The notes under the pieces: model-generated | What the model saw: the letters and a program-made list of their open reading frames with translations, nothing else | Databases searched by the model: none | What the model was told of the DNA's origin: nothing | Translations under genes and position numbers: made by a program | Origin: Sphingopyxis bauzanensis | GTDB taxonomy: Bacteria > Pseudomonadota > Alphaproteobacteria > Sphingomonadales > Sphingomonadaceae | Direction of reading: 5' to 3' | DNA: 64,000 nucleotides | Assembly (NCBI RefSeq): GCF_002205675.1 | Contig: NZ_NISK01000003.1 | Span: 558,001-622,000, forward strand | Part shown: piece after piece, positions 37,479 through 45,849 of the stretch | How positions within the stretch are numbered: position 1 is the first letter of the stretch | Layout: every line of letters starts with the position of its first letter

Positions 37479-37821
37479 TAATTTGCGAATCCTGCTCGTC
37501 GAGGACGATGTGCTGATCGGTATGATGCTTGCCGACATGTTCGACGCGCTCGGGCTGCCCGAACCCGCGCAGGCGGCGAGCAGGGAAGAGGCGCTGGCGA
37601 TCATCGCGAACGAGCCATTGGGCGGCGCGCTCGTCGATATCAACTTGGGGGATGAAAAGGGCTGGCCGGTCGCGGATGCGCTGGCCGAGCGGGGAATTCC
37701 TTTTGCCTTCACGTCGGGCGGCGGCGACATTTTGCCACCCGCGCATGCCCATCGTCGGCTGGTCGCCAAACCTTTTCGGATCAGCGATATCGAGGCCGCG
37801 CTAGCCGAATTCGCAACCTGA
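37471..37821 (+). CDS. Single-domain response regulator downstream of cckA
   Basis: This 116-residue receiver domain has the acidic pair in ILLVEDDVLIGMMLADMFDA, the phospho-Asp in GALVDINLGDEKGW, the Ser/Thr switch in FAFTSGGG and Lys in LVAKPFRISDIEAAL, so it is complete. It has no output domain. It starts inside the last codons of cckA (8-bp overlap), which suggests coupling. It does not look like CpdR or DivK, so its partner is open. Stand-alone receivers of this D-x-N-L-G type occur as stress or light-response regulators. Confidence 0.85.
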   Translation: MADNLRILLVEDDVLIGMMLADMFDALGLPEPAQAASREEALAIIANEPLGGALVDINLGDEKGWPVADALAERGIPFAFTSGGGDILPPAHAHRRLVAKPFRISDIEAALAEFAT

Positions 37822-37865
37822 CTTTTTCCGCCGTCTGCGCAGCGACGATGGCGACAGAATAATTT

Positions 37866-37880
37866 GTTCCCCTCTTGTTC
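37866..37880 (+). promoter_or_regulatory. Alphaproteobacterial LexA (SOS) box before recA
   Basis: GTTC (37866-37869), seven bases, GTTC (37877-37880) matches the direct-repeat SOS box used by LexA in alphaproteobacteria. It lies 76 bp before the recA start. A GAAC at 37886-37889 follows. RecA is therefore expected to be under LexA control. Confidence 0.85.
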
Positions 37881-37956
37881 TGCAGGAACAAATACCGTAC
37901 ACGGGTTCGGCGTTGCGATGTTTCTGTCGTCGCTCTAGAGCTGGAAAGGACGGCAA

Positions 37957-39036
37957 ATGGCCAGTCAATTGTCACTCGTCGAATCGGGGAAATCAGTGAA
38001 CAACACGGACAGGCAGAAGGCGCTCGACGCCGCGCTCGCGCAGATCGATCGCGCCTTTGGCAAGGGCTCGGTGATGAAATTGGGCTCGAAGGAGGCGATG
38101 CAGGTCGAGGCGATCTCGACCGGGTCGCTCGGCCTCGACATCGCGCTCGGCGTCGGCGGCCTGCCTCGCGGCCGCGTCATCGAAATCTATGGCCCCGAAA
38201 GCTCGGGCAAGACCACGCTGGCGCTGCACGTCCTCGCCGAAGCGCAAAAGGGCGGCGGCACCGTCGCCTTTGTCGATGCCGAACATGCGCTCGACCCGGT
38301 TTATGCGCGCAAGCTCGGTGTCAATATCGACGAACTGATCATCTCACAGCCCGACACCGGCGAACAGGCGCTCGAAATCGTCGACACGCTGGTGCGCTCG
38401 AACGCGATCGACGTGCTCGTCGTCGATTCGGTTGCCGCGCTGGTCCCGCGCGCCGAAATCGAGGGCGAGATGGGCGACACCCATGTCGGCCTGCAAGCGC
38501 GTTTGATGTCGCAATCGCTGCGCAAGCTCACCGGCTCGATCAGCCGTTCGCGCTGCATGGTGATCTTCATCAACCAGCTGCGCATGAAAATCGGCGTGAT
38601 GTACGGTAACCCCGAAACCACCACCGGCGGCAACGCGCTGAAATTCTACGCCTCGGTCCGCCTCGACATCCGCCGCACCGGCCAGATCAAGAATGGCGAC
38701 GAAATCGTCGGCAACACGACCAAGGTCAAGGTCGTGAAGAATAAGGTCGCGCCGCCGTTCAAACAGGTCGAATTCGACATCATGTACGGGCAGGGCATCT
38801 CCAAGATCGGCGAGATCCTCGATCTTGGCGTTAAGGCCGGAATCGTCGAAAAGTCGGGCGCCTGGTTCAGCTATGACTCGATTCGCATCGGCCAGGGCCG
38901 TGAAAATGCAAAGACCTTCCTCAAGGAAAATCCCGAACTTATGGACCGGCTCGAAGCCGCGATCCGCAGCCGCACCGACGCGGTGGCCGAAGAAATGATG
39001 GCCGGCCCCGACGACGAAGGCGACGACGGCAATTGA
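37957..39036 (+). CDS. recA: Recombinase RecA
   Basis: RecA forms filaments on single-stranded DNA, drives strand exchange and triggers LexA cleavage. The 359-residue protein has [20 protein letters not shown] (Walker A), [18 protein letters not shown] (Walker B region), [13 protein letters not shown] and [20 protein letters not shown] (loop 2). The C-terminus is acidic ([10 protein letters not shown]). ATG 37957 follows a GGAAAGGA site. An SOS box lies upstream and a hairpin follows the stop. Confidence 0.98.
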   Translation: MASQLSLVESGKSVNNTDRQKALDAALAQIDRAFGKGSVMKLGSKEAMQVEAISTGSLGLDIALGVGGLPRGRVIEIYGPESSGKTTLALHVLAEAQKGGGTVAFVDAEHALDPVYARKLGVNIDELIISQPDTGEQALEIVDTLVRSNAIDVLVVDSVAALVPRAEIEGEMGDTHVGLQARLMSQSLRKLTGSISRSRCMVIFINQLRMKIGVMYGNPETTTGGNALKFYASVRLDIRRTGQIKNGDEIVGNTTKVKVVKNKVAPPFKQVEFDIMYGQGISKIGEILDLGVKAGIVEKSGAWFSYDSIRIGQGRENAKTFLKENPELMDRLEAAIRSRTDAVAEEMMAGPDDEGDDGN

Positions 39037-39037
39037 T

Positions 39038-39074
39038 CCCGATCCGGTCGGTTCGCATTTGCGGACCGATCGGG
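39038..39074 (+). terminator. Hairpin after recA
   Basis: CCCGATC plus GGTC (39038-39049, one bulged C) pairs with GACC plus GATCGGG (39064-39074), starting 1 bp after the recA stop. The loop is about 14 bases. No T run follows, but the position suits a transcription end. Confidence 0.55.
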
Positions 39075-39206
39075 AAACGGCGGCGGGTCTCCAGCCCCTT
39101 GCACCTGCACTCCCCTCTCCCCGCAGGTGGGCCCGCCGGCCGTTGACCTTTATGATGGCTGCTTTGTCGGAGATGGCGGCTTGGGGCGGGGAGTGACCCT
39201 CATGTC

Positions 39207-39301
39207 TTCGTCACCGCGGACTTGATCTGGGGTCCATGAGGCCTTGCACCGCCCTATACCGAGAAGACGGATGGATCCCGGATCAAGTCCGGGGTGACGA
39301 A
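39207..39301. repeat. REP-like inverted repeat (GGACTTGATC family), copy 1
   Basis: Arms 39207-39237 and 39271-39301 are 31 bp each and match in inverted orientation at 28 of 31 positions. The core is CACCCCGGACTTGATCCGGG. A 33-bp spacer separates them. The same core recurs at 53651-53725. Elements like this are scattered in sphingomonad genomes. They usually sit between genes and can form large hairpins. Confidence 0.8.
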
Positions 39302-39302
39302 A

Positions 39303-39542
39303 GCGCAGGTCTGCTTCTGTTCGTTAGTTGGCGCCTTTTCACGTCCGTTCGTGTCGAGCGAAGTCGTCACTCATTGGTGAGGCTCGGCTCCCAGGTGCAT
39401 CTCGCCTTCCCTCGCTGTGAACGGGGGTGGCAAGGGTGCTATCGACTAAACATCCTTCACCGGCGCGCCGTTATCCCGTTTCACGATCGCGATCCCTCTT
39501 GCCGTGCCTTGCGCGCGGTCCGCCAACAGGTACAAGTGAGCG
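39303..39542. other. Non-coding stretch between recA and arginase-like gene
   Basis: Together with the hairpin and repeat before it, this completes a gap of about 500 bp after recA. It contains GTTCGTGTCGAGCGAAGTCG (39351-39370), a short motif that recurs in degenerate form near 17812 and inverted near 17870. I see no open frame with credible codon use, no tRNA and no clear promoter. The ribosome site of the next gene may be ACAAGTGAGCG. Confidence 0.5.
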
Positions 39543-40358
39543 ATGCCCGCAATCCGCCTTTTCGGCCTACCCACCGATATCAACAGCAGCTTCGAACGCG
39601 GCGCCGCTGCCGGTCCCGCGGCGATCCGCGCGGCGCTGTTCAGCGAGCGCGGCAATATGGCGAGTGAGCTTGGCGCTGAGATCGGCACCGACATTGCGTT
39701 CACCGACGATGGCGACCTGCAGCTGACCGAAAATACCTCGCAGGACGATGCCGCGATCCGCCGCCATGTCGTGATGTTGCAGGAGGATGGCGAGGTGCCG
39801 CTGGCGCTGGGGGGTGATCATGCGGTGACCTTTCCGCTCGTCGAGGCCGCGGCGACCGGTTTTGGGCCGGTGAACATCCTCCATTTCGATGCCCACCCTG
39901 ATCTCTATGACGATTTCGCTGGCAACCCGCGCAGCCATGCCTCGCCCTTTGCGCGCATTTGCGAAGCCGGCCACGCGGCACGTCTGGTGCAGGTCGGTAT
40001 TCGCACCCTCAACCGCCATTGCCGGGAGCAAGTGGCGCGCTTCAAGGTTGAAGTTATTCCGATGGCCGATTTTACCCCCGATCGGGTCCCGGTGCTCGAC
40101 GGACCGCTTTACATCTCGATCGACCTCGACGGCATCGATCCGTCGGCGGCGCCCGGCATCGCGCATCCCGAGCCGGGTGGATTGACGGTACGCGAGGTTC
40201 TGGCGGTGCTGCACAAACAGACCGCGCCGATCGTCGGCGCCGACATCGTCGAGCATCATCCCGGCCGCGACGTCGGCGATGTCACTGCGATCCTCGGCGC
40301 CAAGCTGGTCCGCGAACTCGCGGCGCTGATCGACCGCAACGGCACCTACAAGAACTAA
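39543..40358 (+). CDS. Arginase/agmatinase-family ureohydrolase
   Basis: This 271-residue protein has the binuclear manganese motifs of ureohydrolases: LALGGDHAVTFPL (His), ILHFDAHPDLYDDF (Asp-x-His-x-Asp), SHASPFARI and SIDLDGIDPSAAPG (Asp-x-Asp). It also has the terminal GADIVEHHPGRD. All metal ligands are present. The substrate could be arginine, agmatine, guanidinobutyrate or formiminoglutamate, and sequence alone does not decide. It is followed 18 bp later by a GST gene. Confidence 0.88.
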   Translation: MPAIRLFGLPTDINSSFERGAAAGPAAIRAALFSERGNMASELGAEIGTDIAFTDDGDLQLTENTSQDDAAIRRHVVMLQEDGEVPLALGGDHAVTFPLVEAAATGFGPVNILHFDAHPDLYDDFAGNPRSHASPFARICEAGHAARLVQVGIRTLNRHCREQVARFKVEVIPMADFTPDRVPVLDGPLYISIDLDGIDPSAAPGIAHPEPGGLTVREVLAVLHKQTAPIVGADIVEHHPGRDVGDVTAILGAKLVRELAALIDRNGTYKN

Positions 40359-40376
40359 CGCTTTGAGGAGAGTAGC

Positions 40377-41003
40377 ATGACCCTGATCGTCCACCATCTG
40401 AACAACAGCCGCTCGCAGCGCATCTTGTGGCTGCTCGAGGAAATCGGTGCGCCTTTCGAGGTCAAAAATTATGACCGCGATGCGACCACCAACCTGGCGC
40501 CGCCCGAACTGATCGCGGTACATCCGCTCGGCAAATCGCCGGTTATCGAAGACGATGGCCGCGTAATCATCGAATCGGGCGCGATCACCGAATATCTGTG
40601 TGAGCGGCACGGCGGCGCGCATCTGGTTCCTGCGCGCGGCACCGACGACCATATCAGCCACCTCGAATGGCTGCATTTTGCCGAAGGGTCGGCCATGACG
40701 CCGATCCTGCTGCGCATCTATACCGCGCGGCTGGGCGAGGCGGCGGCGCCGCTCGAACCACGGATCAACCAGCAACTCGACGCGCATTTCGCCTATATGG
40801 AGAGCCGTGTCGGCGACAGCGGACATTTCATCGGCGACAGCCTGTCGGCGGCCGATATCATGCTGAGCTTTCCCGCCGAAATCGCGATCATGCAGGGGAT
40901 GGCGCCGCGCTATCCCAAGCTCGCGGCCTTTGTGAACGCGTGCCATGCGCGCCCCGCCTGGCAGCGTGCGCGCGAAAAGGGCGGCGCCTATTATGGCTAT
41001 TGA
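40377..41003 (+). CDS. Glutathione S-transferase
   Basis: This 208-residue GST has an N-terminal thioredoxin fold, MTLIVHHLNNSRSQRILWLL, a cis-Pro motif in GKSPVIEDDGRVIIESGAI (glutathione contact E-S) and the helical C-terminal domain with GDSLSAADIMLSFPAEIA. The Asn/Ser-rich first loop suggests a Ser-type catalytic residue. Substrate is unknown. A GAGGAG site precedes ATG 40377. It overlaps the next gene by 11 bp. Confidence 0.9.
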   Translation: MTLIVHHLNNSRSQRILWLLEEIGAPFEVKNYDRDATTNLAPPELIAVHPLGKSPVIEDDGRVIIESGAITEYLCERHGGAHLVPARGTDDHISHLEWLHFAEGSAMTPILLRIYTARLGEAAAPLEPRINQQLDAHFAYMESRVGDSGHFIGDSLSAADIMLSFPAEIAIMQGMAPRYPKLAAFVNACHARPAWQRAREKGGAYYGY

Positions 41004-41580
41004 CCGGCGGCGTTGGCTGCCGCTGGCCGCGCTGGGGATGATTGCCAGCGCGGCCGCGGCGCAGGTGCCGCCGCTTAGTCCCGAGGTCGAACGGATAGCG
41101 ACGGGTGCCGACGGCGCGGCGTTAACCGTCGCGGCGGCCGACGAAAGCGCCGCGATGGGCCGCTTTGCCGCCTACACGATGGCGCTCGCGAAGCGTGATT
41201 ATGCGAGTGCCTATGCGATGCTGCGGCTGTCGTTCCAGGCATCGAACCCGCGGCTCGAATGGGAAATGAACCTGCGCAAGCGCCCGAGCCTGTGGGCCGA
41301 TGGTACCCTCCGCGTGCTGCGCGTCAGCTGGTACGCCGATCCCGCGGGGCAGCCGCTGGGGCTTTACGCCGCATTCGATTTTCGCGGCGATCGCAAGGAC
41401 GGCACGATGGACTGCGGCTATGTCGCGGTCCATCGCACCGCCCCCGGCGCCGACTGGACCGTGGTGCGCACCGACACTTCGCAAGTGCCCGCCGAATTGA
41501 TTGAGGATGGGATACCCAAGGCCGACGTGCTGCGCCAATTACCCTGTTATCTGGGTAAGGGGATTGCGACCGCTTTTTGA
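40993..41580 (+). CDS. Exported DUF4019-like protein
   Basis: This 195-residue product has an N-terminal signal (MAIDRRRWLPLAALGMIASA, AAAQ) and a small alpha+beta domain: FAAYTMALAKRDYASAYAML, TLRVLRVSWYADPAGQPLGL and FRGDRKDGTMDCGYVAVHR. This layout resembles DUF4019, which has no known function. The frame opens at 40945 within the GST gene, but ATG 40993 gives a proper signal. It is probably co-expressed with the GST gene. Confidence 0.65.
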   Translation: MAIDRRRWLPLAALGMIASAAAAQVPPLSPEVERIATGADGAALTVAAADESAAMGRFAAYTMALAKRDYASAYAMLRLSFQASNPRLEWEMNLRKRPSLWADGTLRVLRVSWYADPAGQPLGLYAAFDFRGDRKDGTMDCGYVAVHRTAPGADWTVVRTDTSQVPAELIEDGIPKADVLRQLPCYLGKGIATAF

Positions 41581-41652
41581 TCGATTCCGGCGTTGATGGT
41601 CATCGACACGAAGCGGCTTGTCGCATGCCTGCAAAATCCCTAATTCGCGGCG

Positions 41653-44289
41653 ATGACATCGACCAACGACATTCGCCGCTCGTTCCTCGACTATTTCGGG
41701 GGCACCGGGCACCATATCGAGCCGTCGGCGCCGCTGGTGCCGTACAACGACCCGACGTTGATGTTCGTCAACGCCGGGATGGTGCCGTTCAAGAATGTCT
41801 TCACCGGGCTGGAAAAGCGTCCGTACAGCACCGCGGTGTCGGCGCAGAAGTGCGTGCGTGCGGGCGGCAAGCATAACGACCTCGACAATGTCGGCTTCAC
41901 CGCGCGGCATCACACCTTCTTTGAAATGCTGGGCAATTTCTCGTTTGGCGACTATTTCAAGGAACAGGCGATCCATCACGCGTGGAACCTGATCACCAAG
42001 ACCTGGGGGCTGGCGCCCGAGCGGCTGACCGTGACCGTCTATCACACCGACGACGAGGCATTCGCGCTGTGGAAGAAGATCGCGGGACTCCCTGAAGAGC
42101 GGATCATCCGCATCGCAACCAACGACAATTTCTGGTCGATGGGCGACACCGGGCCATGCGGGCCGTGCAGCGAAATCTTCTACGACCACGGCGACCATAT
42201 CTTGGGCGGCCCGCCGGGGTCGCCCGAAGAGGACGGCGATCGCTTCGTTGAAATCTGGAACCTCGTGTTCATGCAGTACGACCAGCGCGGCCCCGGCGAT
42301 CGGGTCGATCTGCCGCGGCCCAGTATCGATACCGGCATGGGGCTGGAGCGCGTTGCCGCGGTGCTGCAGGGCGTCCACGACAATTATGACACCGATACGT
42401 TCAAGGCGCTGATCGCGGCATCGGTCGAGCTGACCGGGGTGCCCGCGGAGGGCGGGACGCAGGCGAGCCACCGCGTGATCGCCGACCACCTGCGCGCATC
42501 CAGCTTCCTTGTTGCCGACGGCGTGCTGCCGTCGAACGAAGGGCGCGGTTATGTGCTGCGCCGGATCATGCGCCGCGCGATGCGCCACGCGCATCTGCTC
42601 GGCGCCAAGGATCCTTTGATGTACCGGCTGCTGCCGTCGCTGACCGCCGAGATGGGCGCCGCCTATCCTGAGCTGATCCGCGCGCAGCCGCTGATCGCCG
42701 AGACATTGGAGCGCGAGGAAACCAAGTTCCGCCAGACGCTCGACAAGGGGCTGCGGCTGCTCGACGAAGCGACGGTTGGCATGGGTGCGGGGGCGACCTT
42801 GCCCGGCGACGTCGCGTTCAAGCTCTACGACACCTTTGGCTTCCCTTATGACTTGACCGAGGATGCGTTGCGGACGCAGGACATTGCGGTTGACCGTGCG
42901 GGCTTCGACGCAGCCATGGCGCAGCAGAAGGCGGCGGCGCGCGCGGCGTGGAAGGGCAGCGGGCAAAAGGCGTCGGAGGAAATCTGGTTCGATCTCGCCG
43001 AAGCCAATGGCAGCACCGAATTCACCGGCTACGGCGCCACCGTCGGCGAAGGCCAGGTGATCGCGCTGGTCAAGGACGGCGTGCAGGTCGACGATGCCAA
43101 GGCGGGCGACGATCTGGTCGTGCTGACCAACCAGACACCTTTTTACGGCGAGAGCGGCGGCCAGATGGGCGACAGCGGCACGATCGCGACGCTGGGCGGC
43201 GCGAAGGCGTTGGTCAGCGACACCGGCAAGCCGCTGGGGCGGCTGCACGCGCATCATGCGAAGCTGGAGGCGGGTAGTCTGAAGGTCGGCGATACGGTGC
43301 AGCTGACCGTCGATGCCGAACGCCGCGACCGCATCCGCGCCAACCACAGCGCGACGCACTTGCTGCATGCGGCGCTGCGCAATCGGCTGGGCGGGCATGT
43401 GACGCAGAAGGGCAGCCTGGTTGCCGAAGATCGTTTCCGGTTCGACTTCTCGCATCCCAAGGCGCTGAGCGCCGAAGAGATCGCCGACGTCGAGGCCGAC
43501 GTGAATGCGCAGATCCGCGGCAATGAGGCGGTGACGACGCGGCTGATGACCCCCGACGACGCCGTCGCGGCGGGCGCGCTGGCGCTGTTCGGCGAGAAAT
43601 ATGGCGACGAAGTGCGCGTGCTGAGCATGGGCAAGGTGACCGGCAATCATTATTCGGTTGAACTGTGCGGCGGGACGCATGTGCGGGCGCTGGGCGATAT
43701 TGCGTTGCTCAAGATCATTGGCGAATCGGCGGTAGCGTCAGGTGTGCGTCGGATTGAGGCGCTGACCGGCGAGGCGGCGCGGGCGTGGCTGAACGGGCGC
43801 GACGAAGCGTTGAAGGCGGCCGCGGCGGCGCTCAAGACGTCGCCCGACGATGTCCCGGCGCGCGTCGCGCAGCTGGCCGAGGCGTTGAAAAAGGCCGAGC
43901 GCGATCTCGCCGATGCCAAGAAGGCGCTGGCAATGGGCGGCGGTGGCGCTGCAAGCGGTCCGGCTGTCGAACAGGTGGGCGATACGGCGTTCATCGCGCA
44001 GGTCGTCGATGGACTCGATCCCAAGGAACTGCGCGGCACCGTCGACGGGCTGAAGAAGCAGGTCGGCAGCGGTGTCGCGATGCTCGTCGCGGTCAACGAC
44101 GGGCGCGCTTCGGTGGCGGTCGGTGTGACCGAGGGCTTGGCCCATAATGCGGTCGATCTCGTCAAGCTGGCGGTCGGGGCGCTGGGCGGGCAGGGTGGCG
44201 GGGGCCGGCCCGACATGGCGCAGGGCGGCGGTCCGGATGGCGGCGCGGCCGATGCGGCGGTGGCCGCGGTCAAAGCCGCGCTCGCTTGA
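41653..44289 (+). CDS. alaS: Alanine-tRNA ligase
   Basis: AlaS charges tRNA-Ala and edits mis-activated Ser and Gly. The 878-residue protein begins [20 protein letters not shown] and has the class II core ([53 protein letters not shown]). The editing domain has [15 protein letters not shown] (HxxxH) and [19 protein letters not shown] (C-x3-H). The C-Ala domain ends with a Gly-rich loop ([19 protein letters not shown]). The stop overlaps the TTG of the AHSA1-like gene. Confidence 0.98.
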   Translation: MTSTNDIRRSFLDYFGGTGHHIEPSAPLVPYNDPTLMFVNAGMVPFKNVFTGLEKRPYSTAVSAQKCVRAGGKHNDLDNVGFTARHHTFFEMLGNFSFGDYFKEQAIHHAWNLITKTWGLAPERLTVTVYHTDDEAFALWKKIAGLPEERIIRIATNDNFWSMGDTGPCGPCSEIFYDHGDHILGGPPGSPEEDGDRFVEIWNLVFMQYDQRGPGDRVDLPRPSIDTGMGLERVAAVLQGVHDNYDTDTFKALIAASVELTGVPAEGGTQASHRVIADHLRASSFLVADGVLPSNEGRGYVLRRIMRRAMRHAHLLGAKDPLMYRLLPSLTAEMGAAYPELIRAQPLIAETLEREETKFRQTLDKGLRLLDEATVGMGAGATLPGDVAFKLYDTFGFPYDLTEDALRTQDIAVDRAGFDAAMAQQKAAARAAWKGSGQKASEEIWFDLAEANGSTEFTGYGATVGEGQVIALVKDGVQVDDAKAGDDLVVLTNQTPFYGESGGQMGDSGTIATLGGAKALVSDTGKPLGRLHAHHAKLEAGSLKVGDTVQLTVDAERRDRIRANHSATHLLHAALRNRLGGHVTQKGSLVAEDRFRFDFSHPKALSAEEIADVEADVNAQIRGNEAVTTRLMTPDDAVAAGALALFGEKYGDEVRVLSMGKVTGNHYSVELCGGTHVRALGDIALLKIIGESAVASGVRRIEALTGEAARAWLNGRDEALKAAAAALKTSPDDVPARVAQLAEALKKAERDLADAKKALAMGGGGAASGPAVEQVGDTAFIAQVVDGLDPKELRGTVDGLKKQVGSGVAMLVAVNDGRASVAVGVTEGLAHNAVDLVKLAVGALGGQGGGGRPDMAQGGGPDGGAADAAVAAVKAALA

Positions 44290-44762
44290 AACCGACCAAG
44301 AAAACGCGGCGCACCGATCATGCCGAACGGCTGATTGCGGCGCCGTTGGTCGATGTTTTTTCGGCATTCACCAGCGAGGTGAAGCTTGCGCAATGGTTGC
44401 CGCCCGAGGGCGCGACCGGCGAATTCGAGCATGTCGATTTGCGCGCGGGTGGCGGCTTTCTGATGCGGCTGACGTTTGACGATGCCGACGTCGAAACCAA
44501 GAGCGACGACGACAGCGATGTCGTCGAGGTCTATATTCCGACGCTCGACGACGGTCGCCTGATCGTGTGGGAGGTCGAATTCGTCTCCGACGACCCGCGC
44601 TTTTCCGGGACGATGGCGATGCACTGGTATCTGTCGCGGCAAGGCGGCGGTACGCTGGTGACAATCGACGCGCATCATGTGCCGCCGGGGATTTCGGCGA
44701 AGGATCATGAGGCGGGGTTGAAATCGTCGTTGGCGAATCTGGCGAGGGTGGTGGAAGAATAG
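44286..44762 (+). CDS. SRPBCC/AHSA1-like protein
   Basis: This 158-residue single START-like (SRPBCC) domain is of the AHSA1 type: [40 protein letters not shown] and [24 protein letters not shown]1-like domains bind hydrophobic ligands or act as co-chaperone parts, and the ligand here is unknown. The start is TTG 44286, overlapping the alaS stop, so it is coupled to alaS. Its 3' two-thirds is overlapped in antisense by the long tail of the holin frame. Confidence 0.8.
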   Translation: MKPTKKTRRTDHAERLIAAPLVDVFSAFTSEVKLAQWLPPEGATGEFEHVDLRAGGGFLMRLTFDDADVETKSDDDSDVVEVYIPTLDDGRLIVWEVEFVSDDPRFSGTMAMHWYLSRQGGGTLVTIDAHHVPPGISAKDHEAGLKSSLANLARVVEE

Positions 44763-45144
44763 CCGTCGCCGCGTTGTAGCCCAGATACCCCGTGGCAAAG
44801 AGCGCGTAGAGCGGTTCAGGAATCCCGGCGAGATAGGCATTCATCCCCTCGGCAATGTCCTTCGCCATCTCGGGCCGCGCCGCAGCGATCAGGCCCATCG
44901 GGATGGCCCACAGCAGTAGCGCGTACATGACATAGAGGAAGCTCGGCCGTGCGCGGCTGGTCCAAGGGTCGACGCTGTTCGCTTCGGCGACGATCGCGGT
45001 CATCCGGGTGCGGATCGCTTCCATATCTTGGCTGCCCTCCATCTTGACCAGTTCGAGCTTGGCGCCGTCGCGTGCTTCGGGGTCGGGGATGATCTTGTCG
45101 ACCAGCTTGGCGATGGGCCCAATCAGGCCTTCGATGATGCTCAT
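44368..45144 (-). CDS. 3-TM holin of the gene-transfer-agent release type, with run-on tail
   Basis: The first 128 residues look like the GTA-type holin family (PF11351): MSIIEGLIGPIAKLVDKIIP, EGSQDMEAIRTRMTAIVAEA, SVDPWTSRARPSFLYVMYAL, LLWAIPMGLIAAARPEM and EPLYALFATGYLGYNAA. The usual proteins end shortly after G-Y-x-A-A-R (about 135-140 residues, from memory). Here the frame instead runs on for about 130 residues of Pro/Arg/Ser-rich sequence ([20 protein letters not shown]) read antisense through the AHSA1-like gene, to a stop at 44368. The tail looks unselected. Holins make membrane pores that let an endolysin through. It lies 64 bp downstream of the endolysin gene. Confidence 0.75.
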   Translation of the reverse strand: MSIIEGLIGPIAKLVDKIIPDPEARDGAKLELVKMEGSQDMEAIRTRMTAIVAEANSVDPWTSRARPSFLYVMYALLLWAIPMGLIAAARPEMAKDIAEGMNAYLAGIPEPLYALFATGYLGYNAATAILPPPSPDSPTTISTPPHDPSPKSPAAHDARRLSPAYRRLAATDTSASPSSRKSAGRRRRIRPPTRSGDRRRASEYRPRRHRCRRRSWFRRRHRQTSAASESRHPRANRHARIRRSRPRAATIAQASPRW

Positions 45145-45208
45145 GGTTGGATGTCCTTTTATCGGAAGTTGTCAAAGTTTATGATCGGTCGAGGCCTGTG
45201 AACGGCGT

Positions 45209-45778
45209 TCATTGCGGGCCGATCCGGTTGGCGAGCCAGCCGTAAAGAAACGCCTCCTGGCTGGGGCGGCGTTCGGCGAGTGCGATGCAGCGTCCGCCCT
45301 GCAGCGCCTCCGTCGCGCGCAGCAGTACCGTTTCGCCGCCTTCGCCGCGCGCTTTCAGAAAGCCGTAGAGCGCCGCAAACGTGCGCGGGCCGATGTCGCG
45401 GTCGACGGCAATGTCGGGATAGTCGCGCGCGGTACGGCTGAGGGCATTGAGCGCACGCTGGAGGAAGCCGACGGCGGTGCTGGTGCCCATGTTGACGCCA
45501 GTGTCGAACAATTCGGCGGCGATTTGCGGGGCACGCAATGCAATCTTGTCGAAGCCGGGGCGGAGCCAGTAAATCTGGCGATAGATTTCTACGGCGGTGG
45601 TGCGCGGCAGGTCGCGCATGGCGCCATGATAACCCTGCCCGCGGGGAACCGCTTCGGTGATTCCCCAGCAAGTCGCGCCGCCGCAGTCTGCGGGGCGGTT
45701 TACATATTGGCCTTCGCGGTCGATTACGGCATCGATAAGCGCGTCGGCTTCGATGGGCGCGCAATCGGATATAGACAT
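45209..45778 (-). CDS. GH108-type endolysin (N-acetylmuramidase)
   Basis: This 189-residue lysozyme-like enzyme cleaves the peptidoglycan backbone. The GH108 catalytic motif is IDREGQYVNRPADCGGATCW (Glu in REG), followed by GIT and RQIYWLRPGFDKI. The C-terminal peptidoglycan-binding part contains ELFDTGVNMGTSTAVGFLQR and DRDIGPRTFAALYGFLK. No signal peptide is seen, so export would need the adjacent holin. Together they form a lysis module. No capsid or tail genes are nearby, so it is either a GTA release locus or a prophage remnant. The ATG 45778 has a weak ribosome site (GAGCG). Confidence 0.88.
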   Translation of the reverse strand: MSISDCAPIEADALIDAVIDREGQYVNRPADCGGATCWGITEAVPRGQGYHGAMRDLPRTTAVEIYRQIYWLRPGFDKIALRAPQIAAELFDTGVNMGTSTAVGFLQRALNALSRTARDYPDIAVDRDIGPRTFAALYGFLKARGEGGETVLLRATEALQGGRCIALAERRPSQEAFLYGWLANRIGPQ

Positions 45779-45791
45779 GTGTCGCTCATGT

Positions 45792-45817
45792 GGTTGGTTT
45801 AACGAATAAAACGAACC
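45792..45817. promoter_or_regulatory. Candidate operator between endolysin and oxidoreductase genes
   Basis: GGTTGGTTT (45792-45800) and AAACGAACC (45809-45817) form an inverted repeat with one mismatch and an 8-base AT-rich spacer. It sits in the 71-bp gap between the divergent endolysin (45778) and quinone oxidoreductase (45850), so a repressor here could act on both. Confidence 0.4.
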
Positions 45818-45849
45818 ATATTGGAGTATTGTAGGAAAGACTTTTCTCC

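Noticed and set aside
39567..40946. 459-codon frame antisense to arginase and GST genes
   Set aside because: Spans two well-supported sense genes.
41539..43680. 713-codon open frame antisense to alaS
   Set aside because: alaS is certain, and the antisense frame is a high-GC artefact without motifs.
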